From Luteimonas sp. (lineage in GTDB: Bacteria > Pseudomonadota > Gammaproteobacteria > Xanthomonadales > Xanthomonadaceae): a stretch of DNA of 64,000 nt. Shown piece by piece: positions 9,325-16,846 of this stretch. The stretch lies in assembly GCA_024707405.1 (NCBI GenBank), contig JANPZU010000008.1:310001-374000 (forward strand), given 5' to 3'. The notes beneath the pieces were generated by a model. That model searched no databases. It saw nothing but the letters and a program-made list of their open reading frames with translations, and was not told where the DNA came from. Every line of letters starts with the position of its first letter. The stretch's first letter is position 1. Made by a program: the position numbers and the translations under genes.

Positions 9325-11418
9325 TCAGGTTTCAGGATAGCCAAGCCATTTCGCCACCGGTGTGAGGATGGCGAACGGCTCGGCCAGTACGTCGGCATAA
9401 TTGCGCCAGTGGCCGGACGGGAAATGGCGTCCCGCGGGAACGTCCCGTGGCCGCACGTCTGAGCCGAAGGCGTCGGAAAGCGCACGTGCCAACGCCTGGC
9501 CATCGCTCTCGATGCCGTCGATGCGCAGCAGGACGTTCCGGTACAACGGGCCTTCGGCCAGGGCGACGACGCGATCGAGCGCCGTCGCAAGCCAAGCGGC
9601 CGCCTGCGGCAACGACGGAATCGCGATCTGGCCCGGCGAGCCGAAGGCGAGCCAATGCAGGAACATGTCGCGCGGGTCGCGCAGCACGACAACGATGCCC
9701 GCCTTGTCCAACTCCGGTCGCAGCACGCGCAGGAAGGCGTTGTCCCACCACACCAGCCACTCGATCACCCGGTCGTCGTGGATGCCGCGTTCGACCAGAC
9801 CCTCCCGCCACTCGCGCACGAACGCGGCGGTGTCAACGCTACCTGTCGACAACGCTTCGGCACTCCCGAATCGCTGGAAACCATCCAGCTTCGCCTGTGG
9901 CGAAAACCGGTCGGCACGGAATCCGTCGATCGACGACAGCACGGTCGCCACCTGTTCCACGCAAGAGCCGGGCGGCCCCCAGAGGAAAACGGTATCGATC
10001 CGTCCATCCGCGGCAGCGGCCGCGCTGTCCCACGGCGGCAGTGCGCCAGCCTGTACCTGTTCGGGCACCAGCGTGATCGGCGGCAGCGGCAGACGACCGT
10101 CCAATTGGCCAACGGCCAGTTGCGTCCAGTGCGCGACGGCATCGGCATACCTGCCCGCGCCGTCCTCCAGCGCAGCCAGCCACCCCGTCAGCACGTCCTT
10201 CGATTGCGCGGTGCGGGCCTGCGGCAAGAGATCGGCGACGTAGACCACCGCCGCATCCGGGTCACGCGACTTCAGGTCTTCGACGATCAACGCCTGCGCC
10301 GACGCATTGCCCGGCGAGAGCGACACGATGCGGTGCGCGGTATCGAGCGCCGAGGCCATATCGCCGGCCTGCTGTTGCAGGCGCATTTGCAGTTCCAGTG
10401 CGCCGGCATCATCCGGCATCGCCTTGATCCAGCGTGAGGCAACACCTTCGACATCGCCACCGGCGACATCCGCTTCGATCGACAGCCGCGCGCGCCACAG
10501 CATGGGCGCATCGGTCGTGGTCGCCAGCGCCGATTCCAGCGTGGCGCGCGCGTCCTCGGCATCGCCCGCCAAGCGCCACGCCGACAACGCCGCCTGCAGC
10601 GCGCGCGCGTTGGCCGGCTCGGACGCCAGCGCGCGGCGCAACCATTGCAGCGCCTCCCGTGGCTTGCGCGCCGCCAGTTCGATTTCGCCACCGGCCACCA
10701 GCCAGGCAACCTGCACGTCGTCGCGCCGTTCAAGCAAGGGCGCGAGGGCTTCGGTCGCGTCATCGGCTCGATCCTGCTTGCGCAGCAGTTGGGCGAGGCG
10801 CACGCGCAGCGCGTCGTGCAGCGGGTTCTGTTCAAGCAGTTTGCGCAACGCCTGTTCCGCGAACGCGAAATGTCCCTTCACTTCGGAGACTTGCGCCAGT
10901 CCGAGCAGCACCTGCGGATCGTCCGGCGCTTTGCCCGCCGCGTCCGACAACAACGCGAATGCACCATCGTGGTCGCCGCGGCCCAGCGCGACCATGCCAT
11001 CGACCATGGCGCACCATGGGTGCCCGGGCGCGACCAGGGACGCAAGCCGGCCGAGGCGCTCCGCTTCGTGCAGGTCGCCGCGACCCAACGCCATCTGCGC
11101 TTGCAGGATGTAGGCGCCGAACTGGTTGGGATCGAGCTGGACGCTTTGCTGCAGCGCCGCCTGCGCCGCGTCCGCGTTGCCCGCGCTGAGCAACATCCCT
11201 GCCCGTTGGAAATGGAAACCGGCTTCCTCTGGCGCCAGCTCGAGCGCGCGATCGATGGCGCGCAACGCCCCGGCGTGCTCGCCGCTCGCCGAAAGCGCCA
11301 TCGCCAGCATCTGCTGCGACAGCGCCGAGTCGGGATCGCCCTCGACCGCCGCGCGCGCCATGGCCAGCGCTTCTTCGTTGGCGCCGCGGCGCAGGGCATC
11401 GAAAACTTGTTCTTGCAT
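9325..11418 (-). CDS. TPR protein with C-terminal sulfotransferase-like domain
   Basis: A 697-residue protein. Residues 1 to about 420 are tandem tetratricopeptide repeats (for example ALRAIDRALELAPEEAGFHF, AQAALQQSVQLDPNQFGAYI, ALQWLRRALASEPANARALQ). Residues about 470-695 resemble a sulfotransferase fold: a P-loop-like FLWGPPGSCVEQVATVLSSI in place of the usual PRSGTT loop, VVVLRDPRDMFLHWLAFGSP matching the second PAPS-binding block, and a closing SGHWRNYADVLAEPFAIL like family C-termini. The PSB loop lacks the usual Lys/Arg-Ser-Gly pattern, so PAPS use is uncertain. No signal peptide. The ATG at 11418 is the first Met after the open frame leaves the intergenic region. Function unknown; protein or glycan sulfation is a guess. 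Confidence 0.75.
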   Translation of the reverse strand: MQEQVFDALRRGANEEALAMARAAVEGDPDSALSQQMLAMALSASGEHAGALRAIDRALELAPEEAGFHFQRAGMLLSAGNADAAQAALQQSVQLDPNQFGAYILQAQMALGRGDLHEAERLGRLASLVAPGHPWCAMVDGMVALGRGDHDGAFALLSDAAGKAPDDPQVLLGLAQVSEVKGHFAFAEQALRKLLEQNPLHDALRVRLAQLLRKQDRADDATEALAPLLERRDDVQVAWLVAGGEIELAARKPREALQWLRRALASEPANARALQAALSAWRLAGDAEDARATLESALATTTDAPMLWRARLSIEADVAGGDVEGVASRWIKAMPDDAGALELQMRLQQQAGDMASALDTAHRIVSLSPGNASAQALIVEDLKSRDPDAAVVYVADLLPQARTAQSKDVLTGWLAALEDGAGRYADAVAHWTQLAVGQLDGRLPLPPITLVPEQVQAGALPPWDSAAAAADGRIDTVFLWGPPGSCVEQVATVLSSIDGFRADRFSPQAKLDGFQRFGSAEALSTGSVDTAAFVREWREGLVERGIHDDRVIEWLVWWDNAFLRVLRPELDKAGIVVVLRDPRDMFLHWLAFGSPGQIAIPSLPQAAAWLATALDRVVALAEGPLYRNVLLRIDGIESDGQALARALSDAFGSDVRPRDVPAGRHFPSGHWRNYADVLAEPFAILTPVAKWLGYPET

Positions 11419-11479
11419 GGAAAACGGGCCGCCGGGCCAAGGTGATGGGCGAACTGGCGATTGTACCGGCTCGCCTCGT

Positions 11480-12499
11480 TCAGCCCGCCGCCAGACGTTC
11501 CGCCACCCAGCGTTCGCCGAAGCCAGTGAGCCCGGCGTTCTCGAGGAAGCCGCAATGCCCGCCCCAGCGTTCCAGTTGCAGGCGCACATGCGCGGGCAGC
11601 GCCAGCGCGCGGAAATCGTCCACCGGGATCACCGGGTCGTCCTCGGCCATCAGGATGTCCGTCGGCACCTGCAGCGCGGACAGCCGTGAACCGGCGACGG
11701 AGTAGCCGTCGAAGTAGTTCTCGATGCTGCCCAGGTCGGTATGCCGCTGCACCAGCCATTCGGTCAGTTCGCGCATGCCCAGCCTGAGCGTGGTTTCGTC
11801 GAAGGCGTGCGCCTGCGGGAACAGTTCGCGCTTGCGCATCAGCGAGCCACGCCACTTGCGTTCGAAATAGCGCATGTAGAACGGCAGCCCGTTCTCCATC
11901 TGCAGCATCGTGCGCGCCGGGTCGAGCACCGGGCACACGGCGGCCACGCGCGCCAGCGGCAAGCCTGCCTCCCGGGCGCGCAATGCCAGCCGCAACGCGA
12001 AGTTGCCGCCGAGCGAATAGCCGGCGAGCGACATCGGCCCGCGCGCGAAGCGCGTGGAGACGTCGAGCGCGGCGTTCAGCACTTCCTCGATGCGGCAGGA
12101 ATGGAAGATGTCCTGGTTGAGATGGTGGGTGTCGCCGTGGTCGCGGAAGTTGAGCCGGAACACCTCGAATCCGCGCGCCAGCAGTTGCGCGGCGGTCAGC
12201 CGCATGTAGCTTGATTCGGCACTGCCTTCCCAGCCGTGCAGCAACAGCGCCAGTCCGCGCGGTTCGCCCCCGGGCACCACGCTGTGCAGGCCGTGGAGGC
12301 GGATGCCGTCGCCGCCATCGACGATGTGTTCGGTGGTCATCGCGCCGGTGGCGGCCAGCGCCTTCGCACCACTGCGACGACGCCACGGGCTGGTGCCGAG
12401 CACCGACTGCACGTGCGCGTTGCGCAACCAGCGCGGGGGCGCGTAGCCGTCGCGGGGCACGTCGACCCCGTGGCCGATGCCGGCGACGCCACCGCTCAT
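11480..12499 (-). CDS. YheT-type alpha/beta hydrolase
   Basis: A 339-residue alpha/beta-fold hydrolase of the YheT/UPF0017 group (abhydrolase domain 1/3). Characteristic features are the N-terminal PPRWLRNAHVQSVLGT, the oxyanion HGWEGSAESSYMR, the nucleophile elbow SLAGYSLGGNFALRLAL (Ser about 150), the acid in TDILMAEDDPVIPVDD and the catalytic His in RWGGHCGFLE. Members act on short or long acyl esters, but the natural substrate is unknown. The start ATG 12499 overlaps the stop of the PlsC-like gene by four bases (ATGA), so the two are translationally coupled; this pairing hints at a lipid-related substrate. Confidence 0.9.
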   Translation of the reverse strand: MSGGVAGIGHGVDVPRDGYAPPRWLRNAHVQSVLGTSPWRRRSGAKALAATGAMTTEHIVDGGDGIRLHGLHSVVPGGEPRGLALLLHGWEGSAESSYMRLTAAQLLARGFEVFRLNFRDHGDTHHLNQDIFHSCRIEEVLNAALDVSTRFARGPMSLAGYSLGGNFALRLALRAREAGLPLARVAAVCPVLDPARTMLQMENGLPFYMRYFERKWRGSLMRKRELFPQAHAFDETTLRLGMRELTEWLVQRHTDLGSIENYFDGYSVAGSRLSALQVPTDILMAEDDPVIPVDDFRALALPAHVRLQLERWGGHCGFLENAGLTGFGERWVAERLAAG

Positions 12500-13338
12500 G
12501 GCTGCATGGCCGCGACGATCCGCTCGCGCGCGGTTTCGGCGATGCGGCGGCGGCCTTCGGCATCGCCCGGTGCGATCGGTTCCAGGAACACCACCTCCAC
12601 CACGCGCGTCGGTTCGCCCAGCAGGCGCAGGAAGTTGGAGAAGAAGCTTTCCTTCGGCCCGAACGCGACCGCGGTCTGCGCACTGGCGCGCTCGCCATAG
12701 CGCAGCGCCACCGGCTGCACCGGCACACCGGCTTCCACCGCCGCCAGGAAGATGCGGGCGTGGAACGGGCCGACCTCGCGACCGTCGCGCGTGCGTCCCT
12801 CCGGGAACACGCCGACCGCGCGCCCGGAACGCAACCGCGCCAGCATCTCGTGCAGCACGCCACCCAGCGATTCCTGGTTGCCACGCTGGTGGTAGATCGT
12901 CTCGCCTTGCGTCGCCAGCCAGCCCACCACCGGCCAGCCGGCGATCTCGCGCTTGGCCACGAAGCCCATCATCCGCTGGCTGTGCAACGCGATGATGTCG
13001 ACCCAGCTGACATGGTTGGCAACGAACAGCACCGCACCCTCCATCGGCGTGCCGATGCGACGCATGCGCATGCCGAACACGCGCATCAACCCACCTTGCC
13101 AGGCACGGATCGCACGATGGTCGAGGCGTTCGCCGCTGCGCAGGTGTCGCCGCCCGAACGGCAGCGTGATCGCCAGCAGCGTCAACGGCAGGTGCACCAG
13201 CAGGTGCCAGAACAGGAACGGCACGCGCAAGGCATAGCGCAGCGCGCGCGCGGCAGGGGCGTCGAAACGGGGACCGGGGAGGTCGGCATGCGCGCACGAT
13301 ACAGAATGCCACCCATCCGCGGCCAGTAACGGATGCAT
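12496..13338 (-). CDS. 1-acyl-sn-glycerol-3-phosphate acyltransferase-like protein (PlsC family)
   Basis: A 280-residue membrane-associated acyltransferase. A hydrophobic anchor (about residues 38-60, FLFWHLLVHLPLTLLAITLP) precedes the PlsC domain with the HX4D motif NHVSWVDI (about 110-117), the FPEGRTRDG motif (about 178-186) and a PVQPVALRY block. Such enzymes transfer an acyl chain to the 2-position of lysophosphatidate in phospholipid synthesis; several paralogues usually exist, and some act on ornithine lipids or lysophospholipids, so the exact acceptor is uncertain. The start at 13338 is the first ATG of the frame; a start nearer residue 40 cannot be excluded. It is coupled to the YheT-type hydrolase and divergent from the TPR protein gene. 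Confidence 0.85.
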   Translation of the reverse strand: MHPLLAADGWHSVSCAHADLPGPRFDAPAARALRYALRVPFLFWHLLVHLPLTLLAITLPFGRRHLRSGERLDHRAIRAWQGGLMRVFGMRMRRIGTPMEGAVLFVANHVSWVDIIALHSQRMMGFVAKREIAGWPVVGWLATQGETIYHQRGNQESLGGVLHEMLARLRSGRAVGVFPEGRTRDGREVGPFHARIFLAAVEAGVPVQPVALRYGERASAQTAVAFGPKESFFSNFLRLLGEPTRVVEVVFLEPIAPGDAEGRRRIAETARERIVAAMQP

Positions 13339-13400
13339 GAGCGCAGGAACGATGCTTCAATGCCGGTCGGGGATCGACGGGCCACATCGGGGAGAACCGC

Positions 13401-15236
13401 TTGAAGGCATTTTTGCGCGAACTCAAGCGTCGCCATGTCTATCGCGTGGCGGTCGTCTACATCGTCATTTCCTGGCTGGTGCTGCAAGTGGGCGACATCG
13501 TGCTCGGCATCTTCGACACCCCTGCATGGGTGATGAAGGCACTGCTGGCGCTGCTGGTGCTTGGTTTCCCGCTGGCGGTGGTGCTGGCCTGGGCGTTCGA
13601 ACTGACCTCGACCGGGGTGCGTCGCACCGAACCCCTGGATTCGCCGGAAGCGCGCGCGCCCGAGGATCGCCGACGCGTCGGCCACGGCCTGAACATCGCA
13701 CTTGGGACTGCGCTGGTGGTGGCGCTGGCAGTCATCGGCTGGCAGCTCCTGTCGCGACCTGCCGCACACGACACGGCGCGCGACACACAAACCATGGCGG
13801 ACGCCGGGATGCCCAAGGCCCACGACGAACGCAAATCGATCGCCGTGCTGCCCCTGGCAAACGGCAGCGGCGATCCGGCGCAGGAGTACTTTTCCGACGG
13901 CCTGTCCGAAGAACTGATCGCAGGTCTGTCGCGAATCGAAGGCCTCACGGTCATCGGTCGCACTTCTTCCTTCCAGTTCAAGGGCACCACCGACAGCGCG
14001 TCGATCATCGGGGAGAAGCTCGGCGTCGGACACCTGCTGGAAGGCTCGGTCCGGCAACAAGTCGAACGTGTGCGGATCACCGTGGCGCTGGTGCGCGCCA
14101 ATGACGGCAGCACGCTGTGGACGCAAACGTTCGATCGCAAGCTCGACGACATCTTCGCCGTGCAAAGCGAGATCGCGCAGGCCGTCGCGGCCGCGCTGCA
14201 AGTGGCATTGACACCCTCTGCCTCCGATCCGCGAACGTCCGACCAGCCGCCGAGCGGCAACGTGGCCGCCTACCAGGCCTACCTGCAGGGGCGCATGTAT
14301 GGCCGGCGCCAGGACGAAGCCGGGTTCCGCACCTCGATCCGCTTCCATCGCGAGGCCTTGCAGCTTGACCCCGACTATCCGTCGGCCCGCCTCGGGTTGG
14401 TGATCTCGCTGGTCAACCTGGCTTACGGCCAGCCGCTGGAAGAATCACTCGGGCTGGACAAGGAGGCGCGCGACATCGTTGCCGAGGCCAAGAAGAAATC
14501 CCCCGACCACCTCTACACCCACCTGGCCGAAAGTTATGTCCTGAACGCCCTCGACAACGACGTCGAAGGCGCCATGGCCGCCGCACGCAAGGCATTGGCG
14601 CTCGCCCCGAACCACACCGATACATTGGCGATGATGGGTGCGATCCTCGGCACGCAGAATCGTTGGGAAGAATCCGTCGATTACCTGCGCCGCGCACTGG
14701 CGACCGATCCGATGCGCCTGCGTTGGCACGCCAACATCGCACACCCACTGATAGTGCTGGGACGGCTCGACGAAGCGGAGGCTTCGATCCGGCGGGTGCT
14801 GGAGACCGACCCCCGGTTCCCGCTCATGCACTCGCTGCTGGCCGACATCGCAGCGACACGCGGCGATGCCGTTGCCGTGCGCGAAGCCGCCGCCGATGCG
14901 CCCGACCCGGACAGTCGGCGCTATGCCCTAGCGCTTGCCCATGCCGTCGAGCAGGACCAGGCCGGACTCGATGCCGCGCTGCGCGACATCATCGGCGATT
15001 GCACACAACAATTGATGGATTGCCTGTATGCGGCCGCATCGGTGTCCGGCTTCGCCCGGCAACCGGATCGCGCGTTCGAATTCCTCGATCGCGCCGCCGA
15101 GGATCCACGTTTCCGCCCCGATACCAGCGACCCCTTCCTTGCGCCGTACCACCACGATCCGCGCTTCATCGCGTTGCTGGATCGGTACGGGATGAGCTTG
15201 CCGTCGCCGATTTCGGAACCCGCGAAAGCCCACTGA
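13401..15236 (+). CDS. Membrane-anchored TolB-like/TPR protein
   Basis: A 611-residue protein. The N-terminus MKAFLRELKRRHVYRVAVVY has two membrane segments (about residues 15-35 and 45-70) and a third at about 100-118. Residues about 140-280 form the FlgO/TolB N-terminal-like domain (SIAVLPLANGSGDPAQEYFS, LEGSVRQQVERVRITVALV, WTQTFDRKLDDIFAVQSEIA), and residues about 290-600 carry TPR motifs. This architecture is common in Xanthomonadaceae, usually behind a regulator or cyclase domain that is absent here. The start codon is TTG at 13401, supported by GGGGAG six bases upstream. Its role is unknown, perhaps assembly of a periplasmic complex. A stand-alone gene. Confidence 0.8.
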   Translation: MKAFLRELKRRHVYRVAVVYIVISWLVLQVGDIVLGIFDTPAWVMKALLALLVLGFPLAVVLAWAFELTSTGVRRTEPLDSPEARAPEDRRRVGHGLNIALGTALVVALAVIGWQLLSRPAAHDTARDTQTMADAGMPKAHDERKSIAVLPLANGSGDPAQEYFSDGLSEELIAGLSRIEGLTVIGRTSSFQFKGTTDSASIIGEKLGVGHLLEGSVRQQVERVRITVALVRANDGSTLWTQTFDRKLDDIFAVQSEIAQAVAAALQVALTPSASDPRTSDQPPSGNVAAYQAYLQGRMYGRRQDEAGFRTSIRFHREALQLDPDYPSARLGLVISLVNLAYGQPLEESLGLDKEARDIVAEAKKKSPDHLYTHLAESYVLNALDNDVEGAMAAARKALALAPNHTDTLAMMGAILGTQNRWEESVDYLRRALATDPMRLRWHANIAHPLIVLGRLDEAEASIRRVLETDPRFPLMHSLLADIAATRGDAVAVREAAADAPDPDSRRYALALAHAVEQDQAGLDAALRDIIGDCTQQLMDCLYAAASVSGFARQPDRAFEFLDRAAEDPRFRPDTSDPFLAPYHHDPRFIALLDRYGMSLPSPISEPAKAH

Positions 15237-15245
15237 ACCCGTGGT

Positions 15246-15662
15246 TCAGCCGCGCGGCACCACCGCCAGCGTCAATCGCGAGATGCAAACCAGCTTGCCG
15301 GCCTCGTCCTCGATGCGGATGTCCCACACCTGCGTGCTGCGGCCCACGTGCAGCGGGCGCGCGGTACCAGTGACCGTGCCGCTGCGCACGCCGCGCAGGT
15401 GGTTGGCGTTGATCTCGATGCCGACCACGCCGTGCCCGTCCGGTGCACACAGGCCGCCGGCGCTGCTGCCCAGCGTTTCCGCCAGCAGCACCGAAGCGCC
15501 ACCATGCAGCAGGCCGTATGGCTGGTGGGTGCGCGCGTCGACCGGCATCGTGCCGCGGAGGTAATCCGTGCCGATCTCGGTGAACACGATGCCGAGCGGC
15601 TCCATCGCGGTGTTCCGCGACAGGGCATTGAGGTCATCGACGGTGACGCCGGCGCGGAACAT
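15246..15662 (-). CDS. Hotdog-fold thioesterase (PaaI/YdiI/EntH-like)
   Basis: A 138-residue hotdog thioesterase that hydrolyses acyl- or aryl-CoA thioesters in the cytosol. The family core is clear: HQPYGLLHGGASVLLAETLGSSAG (about residues 46-69) with the catalytic Glu of the YdiI group in LLAETLGS, then VGIEINANHLRGVRSGTVTGTARPLHVGRSTQVWDIRIEDEAGKLVCISRLTLAV. It is closest in pattern to the YdiI/MenI type (DHNA-CoA thioesterase), but that reaction is not assured here. It lies 14 bp downstream of the DUF1232 gene on the same strand and converges with the TPR protein. Confidence 0.85.
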   Translation of the reverse strand: MFRAGVTVDDLNALSRNTAMEPLGIVFTEIGTDYLRGTMPVDARTHQPYGLLHGGASVLLAETLGSSAGGLCAPDGHGVVGIEINANHLRGVRSGTVTGTARPLHVGRSTQVWDIRIEDEAGKLVCISRLTLAVVPRG

Positions 15663-15676
15663 CCGCGAAACGTGGT

Positions 15677-16297
15677 TCAGCGGACGCGGAACATGCCCGG
15701 GCGCCAGGCGCGGCGCGAATAGCCGGACTTGCCGTAACCGCTGCTGCCGCCGTAACCGAAGCCGAAACCTTCGCCGTCACGCTGGCGACGGGCATGCATG
15801 CGGTCGACCAGTTCGTCGCGGCGGCTGTCCAGCCAGTCGGTGCGGCCGACGGTGGACGGCTCGATGCCGCGCTTCTTGGCTTCACGTTCGCGGAATTCGC
15901 AGAAGTCGTCGTAGGCGTCGAGCTCGTGCTTCAGCTCGCGCACGCACAGCTCGATCATGATCGCGTCGTCGAGGTAGCCCAGCACTTCGACATGGTCGGG
16001 GATGATGTCCTTCGGGTCGGCGAAGTACACCAGCGCCGACAGCACGTGCTGCTTGTCTTCGTCGTCGAGGTGCCAGCCCTCGTCGCGCACCATCGCGATC
16101 ATGTCGTCCAGGCGCTCCAGACGTTCACGGATGAAATCCGGCGCGGCAACGCCCTGCGCATCCTCCAGCAGCTTTGCCGCCGCGGTGATGATGCTGTCGG
16201 CGGACTTGCCTTCCGCCGCCTTCTGCGCCGCCTTCAGTGCGTTGGTGAAGTGCTCGGTGTCCTTCTTTGAAAGGTCGATGGTCAACGAAAGCGGCAT
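15677..16297 (-). CDS. DUF1232 (YkvA-like) protein with Gly/Tyr-rich tail
   Basis: A 206-residue cytosolic or peripheral protein. The DUF1232 core is ALVYFADPKDIIPDHVEVLG YLDDAIMIELCVRELKHELD (about residues 90-130), with the DxIPD...GYLDD pattern of YkvA proteins. Upstream is a helical region (residues 10-80). The last 35 residues change character: GFGFGYGGSSGYGKSGYSRR and then WRPGMFRVR. A closely similar tail is found in the small gene just upstream (16394-16594). Function unknown. The start ATG 16297 is supported by the family-like MPLSLTIDLSKKD; the frame remains open upstream without homology. Confidence 0.82.
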   Translation of the reverse strand: MPLSLTIDLSKKDTEHFTNALKAAQKAAEGKSADSIITAAAKLLEDAQGVAAPDFIRERLERLDDMIAMVRDEGWHLDDEDKQHVLSALVYFADPKDIIPDHVEVLGYLDDAIMIELCVRELKHELDAYDDFCEFREREAKKRGIEPSTVGRTDWLDSRRDELVDRMHARRQRDGEGFGFGYGGSSGYGKSGYSRRAWRPGMFRVR

Positions 16298-16393
16298 GTC
16301 TGTGTCCGGGGGCGGGAAAAGTCCGCAGACTAGGCCGACGCGCGCATCGACGTCAATCGCGCACCGGGGCCAAGGCGGCACCGGTGCGGGGGA

Positions 16394-16594
16394 TCATGCA
16401 AAGCGGAAGCGGGCGTTGCCCCAGTCGCGCACGTAGCGCTTGTCGCTGGCGTAGCCGCTGCTGCTGCCGTAGCCGGTGCCGAAGCTGCGCAGGCCACGTT
16501 CGGAACGGGTCGGGAGCGCTTCGCGACGGGTCGCGGCGGCGAGGGTCTGGCGGCGGGCGGCGAGGGTCTTGGCAATGGCGATCTGGAAGTTCAT
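16394..16594 (-). CDS. Small basic protein with Gly/Tyr-rich tail, paralogous to the DUF1232 tail
   Basis: A 66-residue hypothetical protein, MNFQIAIAKTLAARRQTLAA and onward, with about 11 Arg and a C-terminal half FGTGYGSSSGYASDKRYVRD followed by WGNARFRFA. The order F-G-x-G-Y-G-x-S-S-G-Y ... Y-x-R-x-W ... F-R is shared with the C-terminus of the DUF1232 protein encoded 97 bp downstream on the same strand, suggesting a local duplication. AGGA lies eight bases before the ATG and a 20-bp inverted repeat 31 bp upstream, so it is probably a real regulated gene. No known family; function unknown. Confidence 0.5.
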   Translation of the reverse strand: MNFQIAIAKTLAARRQTLAAATRREALPTRSERGLRSFGTGYGSSSGYASDKRYVRDWGNARFRFA

Positions 16595-16625
16595 GGTCTT
16601 CGTCCTGTGGGGTTTGTGCTTTGGT

Positions 16626-16645
16626 GTGTTGGTATACTACAACAC
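16626..16645. promoter_or_regulatory. Inverted-repeat operator candidate upstream of the small Gly/Tyr gene
   Basis: GTGTTG-GTATACTA-CAACAC: perfect 6-base arms around an AT-rich 8-base centre with GTATAC, in a locally AT-rich patch 31 bp before the start at 16594. Size and symmetry suit a dimeric repressor of the GntR/YtrA or TetR type, but the regulator is not in the window. Confidence 0.45.
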
Positions 16646-16828
16646 CTATTCTGCTCCGCCATGGGCCGGAAGTCATGCTTCACCGGCCACGTGGAACTTG
16701 TTGATATGGATGAAGTTTCCGGGTGCGTGGTTGCAGGCCCGGGGCATGACTGAAGACAGGGGTGGCGATGCGGCAGGCATCGCGGTATCGGTCTCGCGAG
16801 CCGATGCAGGTGGCGCGAGCCAGTTGAT

Positions 16829-16846
16829 GGCGGGCCGGGGCCCGCC
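16829..16846 (-). terminator. GC-rich hairpin after the phospholipase D-like gene
   Basis: Palindrome GGCGGGCC-GG-GGCCCGCC lies immediately after the stop of the phospholipase D-family gene. It would fold with a 7-bp stem and a 4-base loop. There is no T-run, so an intrinsic terminator is uncertain. Confidence 0.4.
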
